DNA of 5,394 nucleotides from an uncultured Comamonadaceae bacterium (GTDB lineage: Bacteria > Pseudomonadota > Gammaproteobacteria > Burkholderiales > Burkholderiaceae_C): contig CALMOI010000347.1 of assembly GCA_937871735.1 (NCBI GenBank), positions 1 to 5,394 of the forward strand. The letters run 5' to 3'. Under the pieces are notes generated by a model, which did no database searches, was not told the DNA's origin, and saw only the letters and a list, made by a program, of their open reading frames with translations. Of this stretch, positions 1 through 5,344 are shown piece after piece; position 1 is the stretch's first letter; each line of letters opens with the position of its first letter. Made by a program: the position numbers and the translations under genes.

Positions 1-1
1 C

Positions 2-34
2 GCTCCTGCGCCCCCGCCCTTTTTGAAAGCCTGA
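2..34 (+). CDS. 3' end of an upstream gene (partial)
   Basis: An open frame enters the window at position 2 and ends at a TGA at 32-34, giving the last residues APAPPFLKA. The stop lies only 6 bp before the ATG of the b-type cytochrome gene, which is the spacing of genes in one operon. The likely ribosome-binding sequence of the cytochrome gene (GAAAG, 25-29) would lie inside this tail. The family cannot be told from nine residues. Genes for this kind of cytochrome b are often preceded by a c-type cytochrome gene, so that is a reasonable guess but no more. Other frames also stop quickly here, so the call rests on spacing and on the Ala/Pro-rich composition. Confidence 0.35.
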   Translation, partial: APAPPPFLKA

Positions 35-40
35 CCCATC

Positions 41-856
41 ATGAATCCGTCGGTCTCCTTGCCATCCCCCTCGGGCACCAGCGCCACTGCGGCGGCGGCA
101 GCCCCGTCCACCCCCGTCAATCCCGCTCGCATCCGGCTGTGGGATGCGCCGCTGCGCCTGTTCCACTGGTCGCTGGTGGCGGCGGTGGGCACGCTCATCG
201 GCACCGGCAAGTTGGGCGGGGCTTGGATGCCGGTGCATGGCTACGCAGGTCGGGCGGTGGTGGGCTTGGTGGTGTTTCGGCTGGTGTGGGGCGTGGTGGG
301 TTCGGCCCCGGCGCGCTTTGCCAGCTTCTGGCCCACGCCGGGGCGCATTGCCGCCTACCTGCGCGGCCAGTGGCAAGGCGTGGGGCACAACCCGCTGGGC
401 GCGCTGTCGGTGTTGGCGCTGCTGACGCTGCTGGCACTGCAAGCGAGCACGGGCTTGTTTGGCAATGACGACATCGCCTACACCGGGCCGCTGGCCGACT
501 TGGTCAGCACCGATTTCAGCGAACAAATTACCCACTGGCACCAGCGGCTGGCCAACGTGCTGTACGTGCTGCTGGGCCTGCATGTGGCGGCCATCGCTTT
601 TTACAAGCTGGTCAAAAAGCACGACTTGCTGCGGCCGATGGTGACGGGCTGGAAGCAAGTCCCCGCACCCATCACCCCGCCGCGTAGCGCCCCGCGCTGG
701 GCACTGCCTGTCGCCGCCGTGCTGGCAGCGGTGGCGGTCTACGCCAGCGGTGCGCCTTGGGTGCGCCAAGCTGAAGCAGCGCCTGCTGCTGCCGCTCCGG
801 CGGATCGCCCCACCCCGGCACCAGCAGCCGCCAAGGGCGCAAGCCCCAGTTGGTGA
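41..856 (+). CDS. Cytochrome b561 / Ni-Fe hydrogenase cytochrome b-type membrane protein
   Basis: A di-heme b-type cytochrome of the inner membrane, 271 aa, expected to pass electrons between the quinone pool and a partner such as a periplasmic c-type cytochrome. The family is shown by an RLWDAPLRLFHW start (residues 32-43), MPVHGYAGR (63-71) and THWHQRLANVLY (164-175) followed by GLHVAA (179-184). Candidate heme ligands are His42, His66, His165 or His167, and His181. Hydrophobic segments lie near 43-60, 67-87, 119-140 and 168-190. A further hydrophobic stretch near 219-237 comes before an Ala/Pro-rich tail (238-271), which is longer than the usual core. Residues 8-28 are a low-complexity Ala/Ser/Pro stretch ahead of the domain. 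The ATG at 41 follows a probable upstream stop by 6 bp, so co-transcription with the gene to the left is likely. Its 3' end overlaps the convergent SfnR-like gene. The family is secure, but the redox partner is not visible. Confidence 0.88.
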   Translation: MNPSVSLPSPSGTSATAAAAAPSTPVNPARIRLWDAPLRLFHWSLVAAVGTLIGTGKLGGAWMPVHGYAGRAVVGLVVFRLVWGVVGSAPARFASFWPTPGRIAAYLRGQWQGVGHNPLGALSVLALLTLLALQASTGLFGNDDIAYTGPLADLVSTDFSEQITHWHQRLANVLYVLLGLHVAAIAFYKLVKKHDLLRPMVTGWKQVPAPITPPRSAPRWALPVAAVLAAVAVYASGAPWVRQAEAAPAAAAPADRPTPAPAAAKGASPSW

Positions 857-2046
857 CTGCCGCACTGCGCACCGGCTTCAGCTCCCTCGGCATCGCGGCC
901 ATCAAGCAAGCCGTGGCGCTTGAGCAAGGTGCGCAGCACATTGCGGGTGATACCCAAGGTGCGCGCCGTGCGCACTTGGTTGCTGCCCTCGTGGGCAAAT
1001 GCGGTGTGTACCAGCGCCCCTTCCACCTGATCCAACAAACCTTCATGCCCCTCGTGCAACAACTGCTGCCATGCGGCCAACAACTGCACCAGGGCGGGTA
1101 AGCCGTCGGCTGTATGAGCACCAGCGTCACCGCGCGGTGCGTTGACCGCGCCGGTCAATTCCGCACCCAACATACCCATACCACCCAGCAACAGCGGGCC
1201 GCTCCCAGCCGGTGCGCTGGTCGGGGCGGGTGCGGTCAGCGGCACCAGCTTGATGTCGGCCACGTCGATCACCTGCTCGCGGCAGACGATCAACGCGTAA
1301 TGGATCACGTTCTCCAGCTCGCGGATGTTGCCTGGCCAGCTGTAGTCGGTCAGCGCGGTTTGGGCGGCGTCGCTCAGCGCCACTTCGGTCAGATGCAGAC
1401 GGCTGCTGTAGACGGCGATGAAATGCCGCGCCAGCGGCAAGATGTCGGCGCGGCGCTCGCGCAACGGCGGCAGGCGCAGCGTGGCCACGCTCAGGCGGTA
1501 GTACAGGTCGGCGCGAAAGTGCTGTGCCTCGACTGCGCGAACCAAGTCGATGTTGGTGGCCGCCACCAGCCGCACGTCCAACGCAATGCCCCGGCGTGAA
1601 CCCAAGCGCACCACTTGGCGCTCTTGCAGCACGCGCAAGAGCTTGACTTGCAGCGCCATCGGCAAATCGCCGATTTCGTCCAGAAACAGCGTTCCGCCAT
1701 TGGCCGCCTCAAACCAACCGGCCCGCGCTTGCGACGCGCCAGTAAAAGCGCCAGCCTCGTGGCCGAACAGTTCGGCGTCAATCAAGCTCTCGCTGAACGC
1801 GCCGCAGTTGACCGCCACAAACGGCCCATTGCGCCCACTCACGGCATGGACGTGGCGGGCAATCAGCTCCTTGCCGGTGCCGGTCTCGCCGATCACCAGC
1901 ACGGTGGCTTCGCTGCGGGCGATGCGCTCCACATCGTGCAACAGGTGCAGCGAAGCAGGGTCATGAAACACCAGCGCCTTGGCCCGAATGGACAAAGGTG
2001 CAGATGAGGATTCGGGCAAAGTCAGCAATCGCTCCACGGTCAGCAC
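739..2046 (-). CDS. sfnR: Sigma-54-dependent transcriptional activator, SfnR-like, without a sensor domain
   Basis: An AAA+ bacterial enhancer-binding protein, 435 aa, that would use ATP to open sigma-54 promoters. Visible parts are Walker A GETGTGKE (53-60), the sigma-54 contact loop GAFTGA (99-104), Walker B GGTLFLDE (117-124), candidate arginine fingers in FRADLYYRL (177-185), and WPGNIRELEN (237-246). A Gly/Ala/Pro-rich linker (about 271-315) leads to a Fis-type helix-turn-helix (about 346-381). Only about 25 residues precede the AAA+ core, so there is no receiver, GAF or PAS domain. This layout and the PLSIRAKALVFHDP segment (17-30) resemble SfnR of Pseudomonas, which controls dimethyl sulfone and sulfonate use and depends on CysB. 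A cysB-like and an sbp gene upstream on the same strand fit that role. Residues 382-435 run past the normal end of the HTH and are Ala/Gly-rich. The start is a GTG at 2046; an AGGA only 1 nt from it suits a second GTG at 2037 better. The family is certain, the SfnR identity probable. Confidence 0.8.
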   Translation of the reverse strand: MLTVERLLTLPESSSAPLSIRAKALVFHDPASLHLLHDVERIARSEATVLVIGETGTGKELIARHVHAVSGRNGPFVAVNCGAFSESLIDAELFGHEAGAFTGASQARAGWFEAANGGTLFLDEIGDLPMALQVKLLRVLQERQVVRLGSRRGIALDVRLVAATNIDLVRAVEAQHFRADLYYRLSVATLRLPPLRERRADILPLARHFIAVYSSRLHLTEVALSDAAQTALTDYSWPGNIRELENVIHYALIVCREQVIDVADIKLVPLTAPAPTSAPAGSGPLLLGGMGMLGAELTGAVNAPRGDAGAHTADGLPALVQLLAAWQQLLHEGHEGLLDQVEGALVHTAFAHEGSNQVRTARTLGITRNVLRTLLKRHGLLDGRDAEGAEAGAQCGSHQLGLAPLAAAGAGVGRSAGAAAAGAASAWRTQGAPLA

Positions 2047-2198
2047 GTCCTACAAATGACCGCCCTCTTCAGGCGGACAGATCAAAACACCCAGCATAAA
2101 GGGCTAACCCTGAGAACTAAAGTTCCTTTTTCAAGGGTCGATATACCCACAACATGTAATGACTCTGGGGCCATTCAATCTTCGGCTTTCTGGCCTGA
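2047..2198 (-). promoter_or_regulatory. Leader/upstream region of the sfnR-like gene with nested inverted repeats
   Basis: This 152-bp gap between the cysB-like stop and the sfnR-like start is more AT-rich than the genes around it and should hold the sfnR-like promoter. It contains a 5-bp inverted repeat GAACT-AA-AGTTC (2114-2125) enclosed by ACCCT (2107-2111) and AGGGT (2134-2138). Nearer the start is CCGCC (2060-2064) with GGCGG (2072-2076). I find no convincing -35/-10 pair and no sigma-54 box. No hairpin followed by a T-run ends the cysB-like gene, so read-through into the sfnR-like gene is possible. The repeats are seen in the sequence; an operator role is only a guess. Confidence 0.3.
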
Positions 2199-3125
2199 TC
2201 AGCCTGCATCCAGCGCTTGCAGCACCACATCACGCGTCAAAGTGGGCACAAAGTTTTCGATGAAGCCGTAGGCAAAGCCGGGGAGCCAGTGGTTGCGGCG
2301 CAGGCCCAGGCGGGTCAGGTTGATTTGGAACAGATGGCCCACGTCGATGGCGCGCAGGTGGTGGTCGCGCTCTTCGTCAATGGCAATCGAGGCGACGATG
2401 CCCACGCCCATTTCCAACTGAACATAGGTCTTGATCACGTCGGCATCCATCGCTGTCAGCACCACTTCGGGCTGCAAACCGGCGGCGGCAAAGGCATCGT
2501 CGATGTGCGAGCGCCCGGTGTAGCCGACCTCGTAGGTGATGATGGGGAACTTGGCCAAATCGGCCAGCGTGATGGGCTGGGGCAGCGCCAGCAGCGGGTG
2601 ATCGGGCGGCACCACCACGCTGTGGCTCCAGCGGTAGCAGGGCAAGGTGACGAGTTGGTCGTATTCGGCCAGGGCTTCGGTGGCGACGCCAATGTCGGCT
2701 TCACCGTCCAGCAGCATCTGCGCGACTTGCTTGGGCGAGCCCTGGTGCAGGTGCAGCGTGACGCGCGGGTAGCGCAGCCTGAAGTCCTTGACCACATGCG
2801 GCAGCGCATAGCGGGCTTGCGAGTGGGTGGCGGCGATGGACAAGCGCCCTTCTTCGCGGCCTTGCAGCTCCTGCCCGGCGCGGCGCAAGCTGTCGGCATC
2901 GAGCAGCACGCGCTGGATGATGGGCATCAGCGCTTGGCCTGCCGAGGTCAGGCCCAGCAGCCGCTTGCCCGAGCGCACAAACAATTCGACGCCCAGCTCC
3001 TCTTCCAGCTCGCGCACTTGGCGGCTGACGCCGGGTTGCGAGGTGTGCAGCACGGCGGCCACTTCGGTCAGGTTGAAGCCGCAGCGTTCAGCCTCGCGCA
3101 CAGAACGCAGTTGTTGAAAGTTCAT
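2199..3125 (-). CDS. cysB: CysB-family LysR-type transcriptional regulator
   Basis: A cytoplasmic LysR-type regulator of the CysB/Cbl branch, 308 aa, expected to control sulfate uptake and sulfur assimilation genes in response to sulfur status. The N-terminal winged HTH (about 1-60) contains TSQPGVSRQVRELEEELG (28-45). The effector domain keeps the residues known to line the CysB sulfate pocket: Thr100 and Gln103 in THSQARYALP, Thr149 in ATEAL, Trp166 in CYRWSHS and a Thr in GYTGRS (201-206). Position 102, Thr in enteric CysB, is Ser here. DADVIKTYV (227-235) and LTRDVV (296-301) are also typical. The protein ends about 16 residues sooner than enteric CysB (324 aa), so Cbl is an alternative name. 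I start at the ATG at 3125 because MNFQQLR aligns with CysB starts; a GTG at 3158 would add 11 unrelated residues. The gene lies behind sbp on the same strand, separated by a hairpin. Family certain; CysB versus Cbl is open. Confidence 0.87.
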   Translation of the reverse strand: MNFQQLRSVREAERCGFNLTEVAAVLHTSQPGVSRQVRELEEELGVELFVRSGKRLLGLTSAGQALMPIIQRVLLDADSLRRAGQELQGREEGRLSIAATHSQARYALPHVVKDFRLRYPRVTLHLHQGSPKQVAQMLLDGEADIGVATEALAEYDQLVTLPCYRWSHSVVVPPDHPLLALPQPITLADLAKFPIITYEVGYTGRSHIDDAFAAAGLQPEVVLTAMDADVIKTYVQLEMGVGIVASIAIDEERDHHLRAIDVGHLFQINLTRLGLRRNHWLPGFAYGFIENFVPTLTRDVVLQALDAG

Positions 3126-3140
3126 AGATATAAATACTGA

Positions 3141-3190
3141 GCCCCACACCTCGGGCACCCTGTTGGAACAGGGGGCGCAAGGGGTGGGGC
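3141..3190 (-). promoter_or_regulatory. Large imperfect hairpin between sbp and cysB
   Basis: On the transcribed (minus) strand the 84-bp gap between sbp and the cysB-like gene can fold into a two-part stem. The outer arms are 3141-3150 and 3181-3190: ten positions, nine paired, GC-rich. The inner stem is CCCTGTT (3158-3164) against AACAGGG (3167-3173), written in plus-strand sense. No T-run follows, so it is not a standard intrinsic terminator. The arm nearer the cysB-like ATG holds the only G-rich stretch upstream of it, so folding could hide the ribosome-binding region. It could also protect the 3' end of sbp mRNA so that much more Sbp than regulator is made. The structure is seen; both functions are inference. 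Confidence 0.55.
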
Positions 3191-3209
3191 CTATCAGTTG
3201 AGTTGAGCT

Positions 3210-4229
3210 TTATTTCTTGGTGTAGATCTGGTCGAAGCTTGCGCCATCAGCAAAGTGATCTTTCGCGGCTTTTGTCCAACCGCCAAAGCCTTGGTCGATA
3301 GTGAACAGGTTCAACTTGGGGAACTGCTTGGCGTACTTGGCTTGGTACTTGGGCGAGGTCGGGCGGTAGAAGTTCTTGCCGATGATGTCTTGGCCTTCGT
3401 CGGTGTAGAGGTACTCCAGGTACGCCTGCGCCACGGCGCGGGTGCCCTTCTTGTCCACGTTCTTGTCCACGATGGTCACTGCGGGCTCGGCCAACACGCT
3501 GATGCTGGGGTAGACCACGTCGAACTTGGTGCTGAATTCTTTTTCCAGCAAGTAGGCTTCGTTTTCCCAAGCGATCAGCACGTCACCTTGGTTGCGCTGG
3601 GCGAAGGTGATGGTGGAGCCGCGTGCGCCGGTGTCCAAAATTGGCACGTTGTCGTACAGCTTCTTGACGAATTCCTTGGCTTTGGCTTCGCTGCCGTACT
3701 TGCGTTTGGCAAATTCCCACGCTGCAAGATAGTTCCAGCGCGCACCGCCCGAAGTCTTGGGGTTGGGCGTGATGACCTTGATGCCGGGCTTGATCAAATC
3801 GTCCCAGTCTTTGATGCCCTTGGGGTTGCCTTCACGCACGGCCAAGATGATGGTCGAGGTGTAGGGCGAGCTGTTGTGCGGCAGGCGCTTTTGCCAGTCT
3901 TTGGGCACCAAGTTGCCGTTTTCGTGCAGCGCGTCGGTGTCGCCGCCCAGGCCCAAGGTGGCCACATCTGCGTCCAAGCCGTCAATGATGGAGCGCGCTT
4001 GCTTGCCCGAGCCGCCGTGCGACTGCTTGACGGTCACGTCTTGGCCGGTCTTGGCTTTCCAGTACTTGGCGAAGGCAGCGTTGAATTCAACGTAGAGCTC
4101 GCGGGTCGGGTCGTAAGAGACGTTCAGCAGCTCAACCGGCTTGGCCGCTTGAGCGTGTACAACGCCCACTCCAGCGCTAAGCGCAGCAGCTGCAACCAGC
4201 AAACGAGTGGCTTGACGACGAGTAGTCAT
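3210..4229 (-). CDS. sbp: Periplasmic sulfate-binding protein of an ABC transporter
   Basis: Captures sulfate in the periplasm and delivers it to a CysTWA-type ABC importer; 339 aa, the usual family length. A Sec-type signal peptide (positive MTTRRQATR, hydrophobic core 10-23) probably ends at VHA (24-26). The mature protein begins with the family pattern VELLNVSYDPTRELY (32-46). Residues equivalent to the sulfate ligands of Salmonella SBP are kept: Asp40, Ser74 in SHGGSGKQ, Ser160-Gly161-Gly162 in the family signature NPKTSGGAR (156-164), Ala202 in GARGST and Trp221 in IAWENEA. The C-terminal NFYRP and FGGWTKA segments are also typical. The ATG at 4229 has a Shine-Dalgarno AAGGA (4238-4242) 8 nt upstream. 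A 103-bp region ahead of it holds a probable promoter, and the cysB-like gene follows. No cysT, cysW or cysA lies between them, unlike the common betaproteobacterial order. Thiosulfate may also be a ligand, since Sbp and CysP overlap in range. Confidence 0.95.
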   Translation of the reverse strand: MTTRRQATRLLVAAAALSAGVGVVHAQAAKPVELLNVSYDPTRELYVEFNAAFAKYWKAKTGQDVTVKQSHGGSGKQARSIIDGLDADVATLGLGGDTDALHENGNLVPKDWQKRLPHNSSPYTSTIILAVREGNPKGIKDWDDLIKPGIKVITPNPKTSGGARWNYLAAWEFAKRKYGSEAKAKEFVKKLYDNVPILDTGARGSTITFAQRNQGDVLIAWENEAYLLEKEFSTKFDVVYPSISVLAEPAVTIVDKNVDKKGTRAVAQAYLEYLYTDEGQDIIGKNFYRPTSPKYQAKYAKQFPKLNLFTIDQGFGGWTKAAKDHFADGASFDQIYTKK

Positions 4230-4332
4230 GGTGTTCTTCCTTCAAATCTTGTAGCGATGCCCGCATGATCCGACGAAAGAAACAAAACTGGAACGAATAA
4301 AAATTCAGTTACTAACTACTTAAACATCTAAC
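4230..4332 (-). promoter_or_regulatory. sbp promoter region with candidate -35/-10, palindrome and Shine-Dalgarno
   Basis: This AT-rich gap is the only intergenic space ahead of sbp. Read on the minus strand, TTTAAG (4319-4324) and TTTATT (4296-4301) lie 17 bp apart and form a weak -35/-10 pair (3/6 and 4/6 matches to consensus), as expected for a promoter needing an activator. The spacer holds an 11-bp perfect palindrome, AGTTA-C-TAACT (4307-4317). CTAACT occurs again at 4328-4333, 16 bp from its copy at 4312-4317. A good Shine-Dalgarno AAGGA (4238-4242) lies 8 nt from the ATG. CysB-type regulators bind AT-rich sites of loose sequence, so control by the nearby regulator is plausible but unproven. 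The exact promoter boxes are uncertain. Confidence 0.4.
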
Positions 4333-4770
4333 TCACTTCTTCTGGATGGATTCCCAGTCCCGAATCGTTTGCTTGATGCGGTTTCGCAAGTTGACGTGGC
4401 CCACGCTGAAGGTTTTGAGCAGCCGCTGTTTGAGCTCATCGCTGGGCAGTGGCGCGGCCTCAGCTTTGAGCTGGTCAATCAGGGGCATGACGGTTTGGAA
4501 GCTTTTGGACTCCAGCGCCAAGGCCAGCATGCTGACGCCGCGTTCGGTGCGGTCTTGCACATTGGCACCGTGCTCAATCATGTGCTTGACCAAGCTGTCT
4601 TTGCCGTGCTGGCAGGCCCAATGGAATGGCACCAAACCGCCTTCCAGTTTGGCGCTGTAATGGGCACCGGGCGCAAAGGCTTCGGGTGCCAGCGGCCAGC
4701 CCGAGGCTTTGATCATTTGCTGGAGTCGCCAAGCGGCCTGCGGGGTCATGGGTGAGTCAGGAGAGGACAT
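4333..4770 (-). CDS. Small ankyrin-repeat protein, function unknown
   Basis: A 145-aa soluble protein with no signal peptide or membrane segment. Residues about 44-76 form a clear ankyrin repeat: PFHWACQHGKDSLVKHMIEH (48-67) followed by GANVQDRTE (68-76). A weaker second repeat runs from about 77 to 105 (RGVSMLALALESKSFQTVMP, then LIDQL). Flanking segments are helical in character, with a basic C-terminus ending in QKK. Ankyrin repeats serve in protein-protein contact; no partner or enzymatic domain is visible, so no function is assigned. The ATG at 4770 begins 16 bp after the stop of the ykgJ-like gene, so the two are probably transcribed together. A second ATG seven codons in (4749) is possible, since neither has a strong Shine-Dalgarno. 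No obvious terminator follows; the promoter region of sbp begins directly behind the stop. Confidence 0.78.
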   Translation of the reverse strand: MSSPDSPMTPQAAWRLQQMIKASGWPLAPEAFAPGAHYSAKLEGGLVPFHWACQHGKDSLVKHMIEHGANVQDRTERGVSMLALALESKSFQTVMPLIDQLKAEAAPLPSDELKQRLLKTFSVGHVNLRNRIKQTIRDWESIQKK

Positions 4771-4786
4771 GGTTCGATCTGTTGGT

Positions 4787-5191
4787 TCAACGGCCTAGCG
4801 CCTGTGCGCCGTAAGGGCAATGGCCGGGGCGCGGCCCGACTTGGGGATGCAGGCGACAAGTGTTAGGCCGCAGCGCGTAGACGGTGCAGCGGCGGGTGCG
4901 CGCATCTAAAAACTGGCAATCACCACTGGCGCGCCGAGCCAGCGTGAAGATGCTGTTTTTGAAGTTGAAGTGCTCAATCAACCCGGCTTTGCTCAGGCGC
5001 TTGGCGATTTGCTTGGGCTCTTCGTGTTCGGCCTCGAAGGCATCGACCAGTTGCAGGCGCACCAAATCTGGCAATTTGACTTCAACGGGCATGGTGCAGC
5101 AGTTGGCGGCGCAGGTGTCACACAGGCCGTTGCGGTACCGGGTCCACGTTTCGGGGCGGTCTACGTCAACAAAACGAACTGAAGTCTTCAC
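4787..5191 (-). CDS. YkgJ-family cysteine-cluster protein (putative Zn/Fe-binding)
   Basis: A 134-aa cytoplasmic protein with the CxxCxxxCC pattern of the YkgJ/UPF0153 family, proposed to bind zinc or an iron-sulfur cluster. Visible cysteines are Cys24, Cys27, Cys31 and Cys32 in LCDTCAANCC, then Cys92 (DCQFLD), Cys102 (RRCTVYALRP), Cys112 (TCRLHP) and Cys125 (HCPYG). All eight conserved positions of the family seem present. The biochemical role is unknown. I start at a GTG (5191), giving VKTSVRFVDVDRPETW. The open frame runs upstream to 5308, but that would place the start inside the tRNA-Gly gene and through its terminator, and the added residues look non-coding. The next ATG (MPVEV) would remove the first cysteine cluster. 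The ankyrin gene follows after 16 bp. Only about 31 bp separate the start from the tRNA terminator. Confidence 0.82.
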   Translation of the reverse strand: MKTSVRFVDVDRPETWTRYRNGLCDTCAANCCTMPVEVKLPDLVRLQLVDAFEAEHEEPKQIAKRLSKAGLIEHFNFKNSIFTLARRASGDCQFLDARTRRCTVYALRPNTCRLHPQVGPRPGHCPYGAQALGR

Positions 5192-5222
5192 GGTGGAACT
5201 TTGGCGGCAAAGACGAAGGGGC

Positions 5223-5259
5223 AAAAAAAAGTCCCACTTGTATGAAACAAGTGGGACTT
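5223..5259 (-). terminator. Rho-independent terminator of the tRNA operon
   Basis: Read on the minus strand, a 13-bp perfect stem with a 5-nt loop (arms 5229-5241 and 5247-5259, core GTCCCACTTG) runs directly into a run of eight T (5230-5223). It begins 5 bp after the 3' CCA end of tRNA-Gly, where the tRNA transcript should end. Stem length and T-run make this a strong intrinsic terminator. Confidence 0.93.
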
Positions 5260-5263
5260 CGTT

Positions 5264-5339
5264 TGGAGCGGGATAAGAGGCTCGAACTCTCGACCTATAC
5301 CTTGGCAAGGTATCGCTCTACCAACTGAGCTAATCCCGC
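5264..5339 (-). tRNA. tRNA-Gly (anticodon GCC)
   Basis: A complete 76-nt tRNA in cloverleaf form. The acceptor stem is GCGGGAT/ATCCCGC, the D arm contains GCTCAGTTGGTAGAGC, the anticodon arm is ATACC-TTGCCAA-GGTAT with anticodon GCC, and the T arm has the TTCGAGC loop. The discriminator base is T and CCA is encoded. It reads GGC and GGT codons. It lies 5 bp downstream of tRNA-Phe on the same strand and is followed by an intrinsic terminator, so it is the last gene of a tRNA transcript. Confidence 0.97.
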
Positions 5340-5344
5340 ATATT

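Noticed and set aside
672..1130. Minus-strand open frame overlapping the sfnR-like 3' end in another frame
   Set aside because: Arg/Pro/Trp-rich out-of-frame translation. The Fis-type HTH is in the sfnR-like frame up to about 904, so this is not a separate gene.
2060..2076. CCGCC/GGCGG hairpin as a terminator
   Set aside because: Only five pairs with a seven-base loop and no T-run on either side.
2217..3140. Plus-strand open frame (307 codons) antisense to the cysB-like gene
   Set aside because: Same cause. The product is rich in Gln, Gly and Val with no recognisable domain, and the opposite strand is a clear LysR regulator.
3126..3158. GTG start at 3158 for the cysB-like gene
   Set aside because: The added 11 residues are unlike CysB N-termini and would be encoded through the intergenic hairpin; the ATG at 3125 aligns with the family start.
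4200..4229. Possible Tat signal in Sbp (MTTRRQATR)
   Set aside because: The twin arginine is there, but the hydrophobic residue expected two positions after RR is missing. Family members normally use Sec.
3255..4268. Long plus-strand open frame (337 codons) antisense to sbp
   Set aside because: It mirrors sbp and results from strong third-position GC bias. The minus-strand product matches a known family throughout, while this one looks like no protein.
5192..5308. Extended start of the ykgJ-like gene at 5308
   Set aside because: It would begin inside tRNA-Gly and pass through the terminator. The extra residues have no family similarity.
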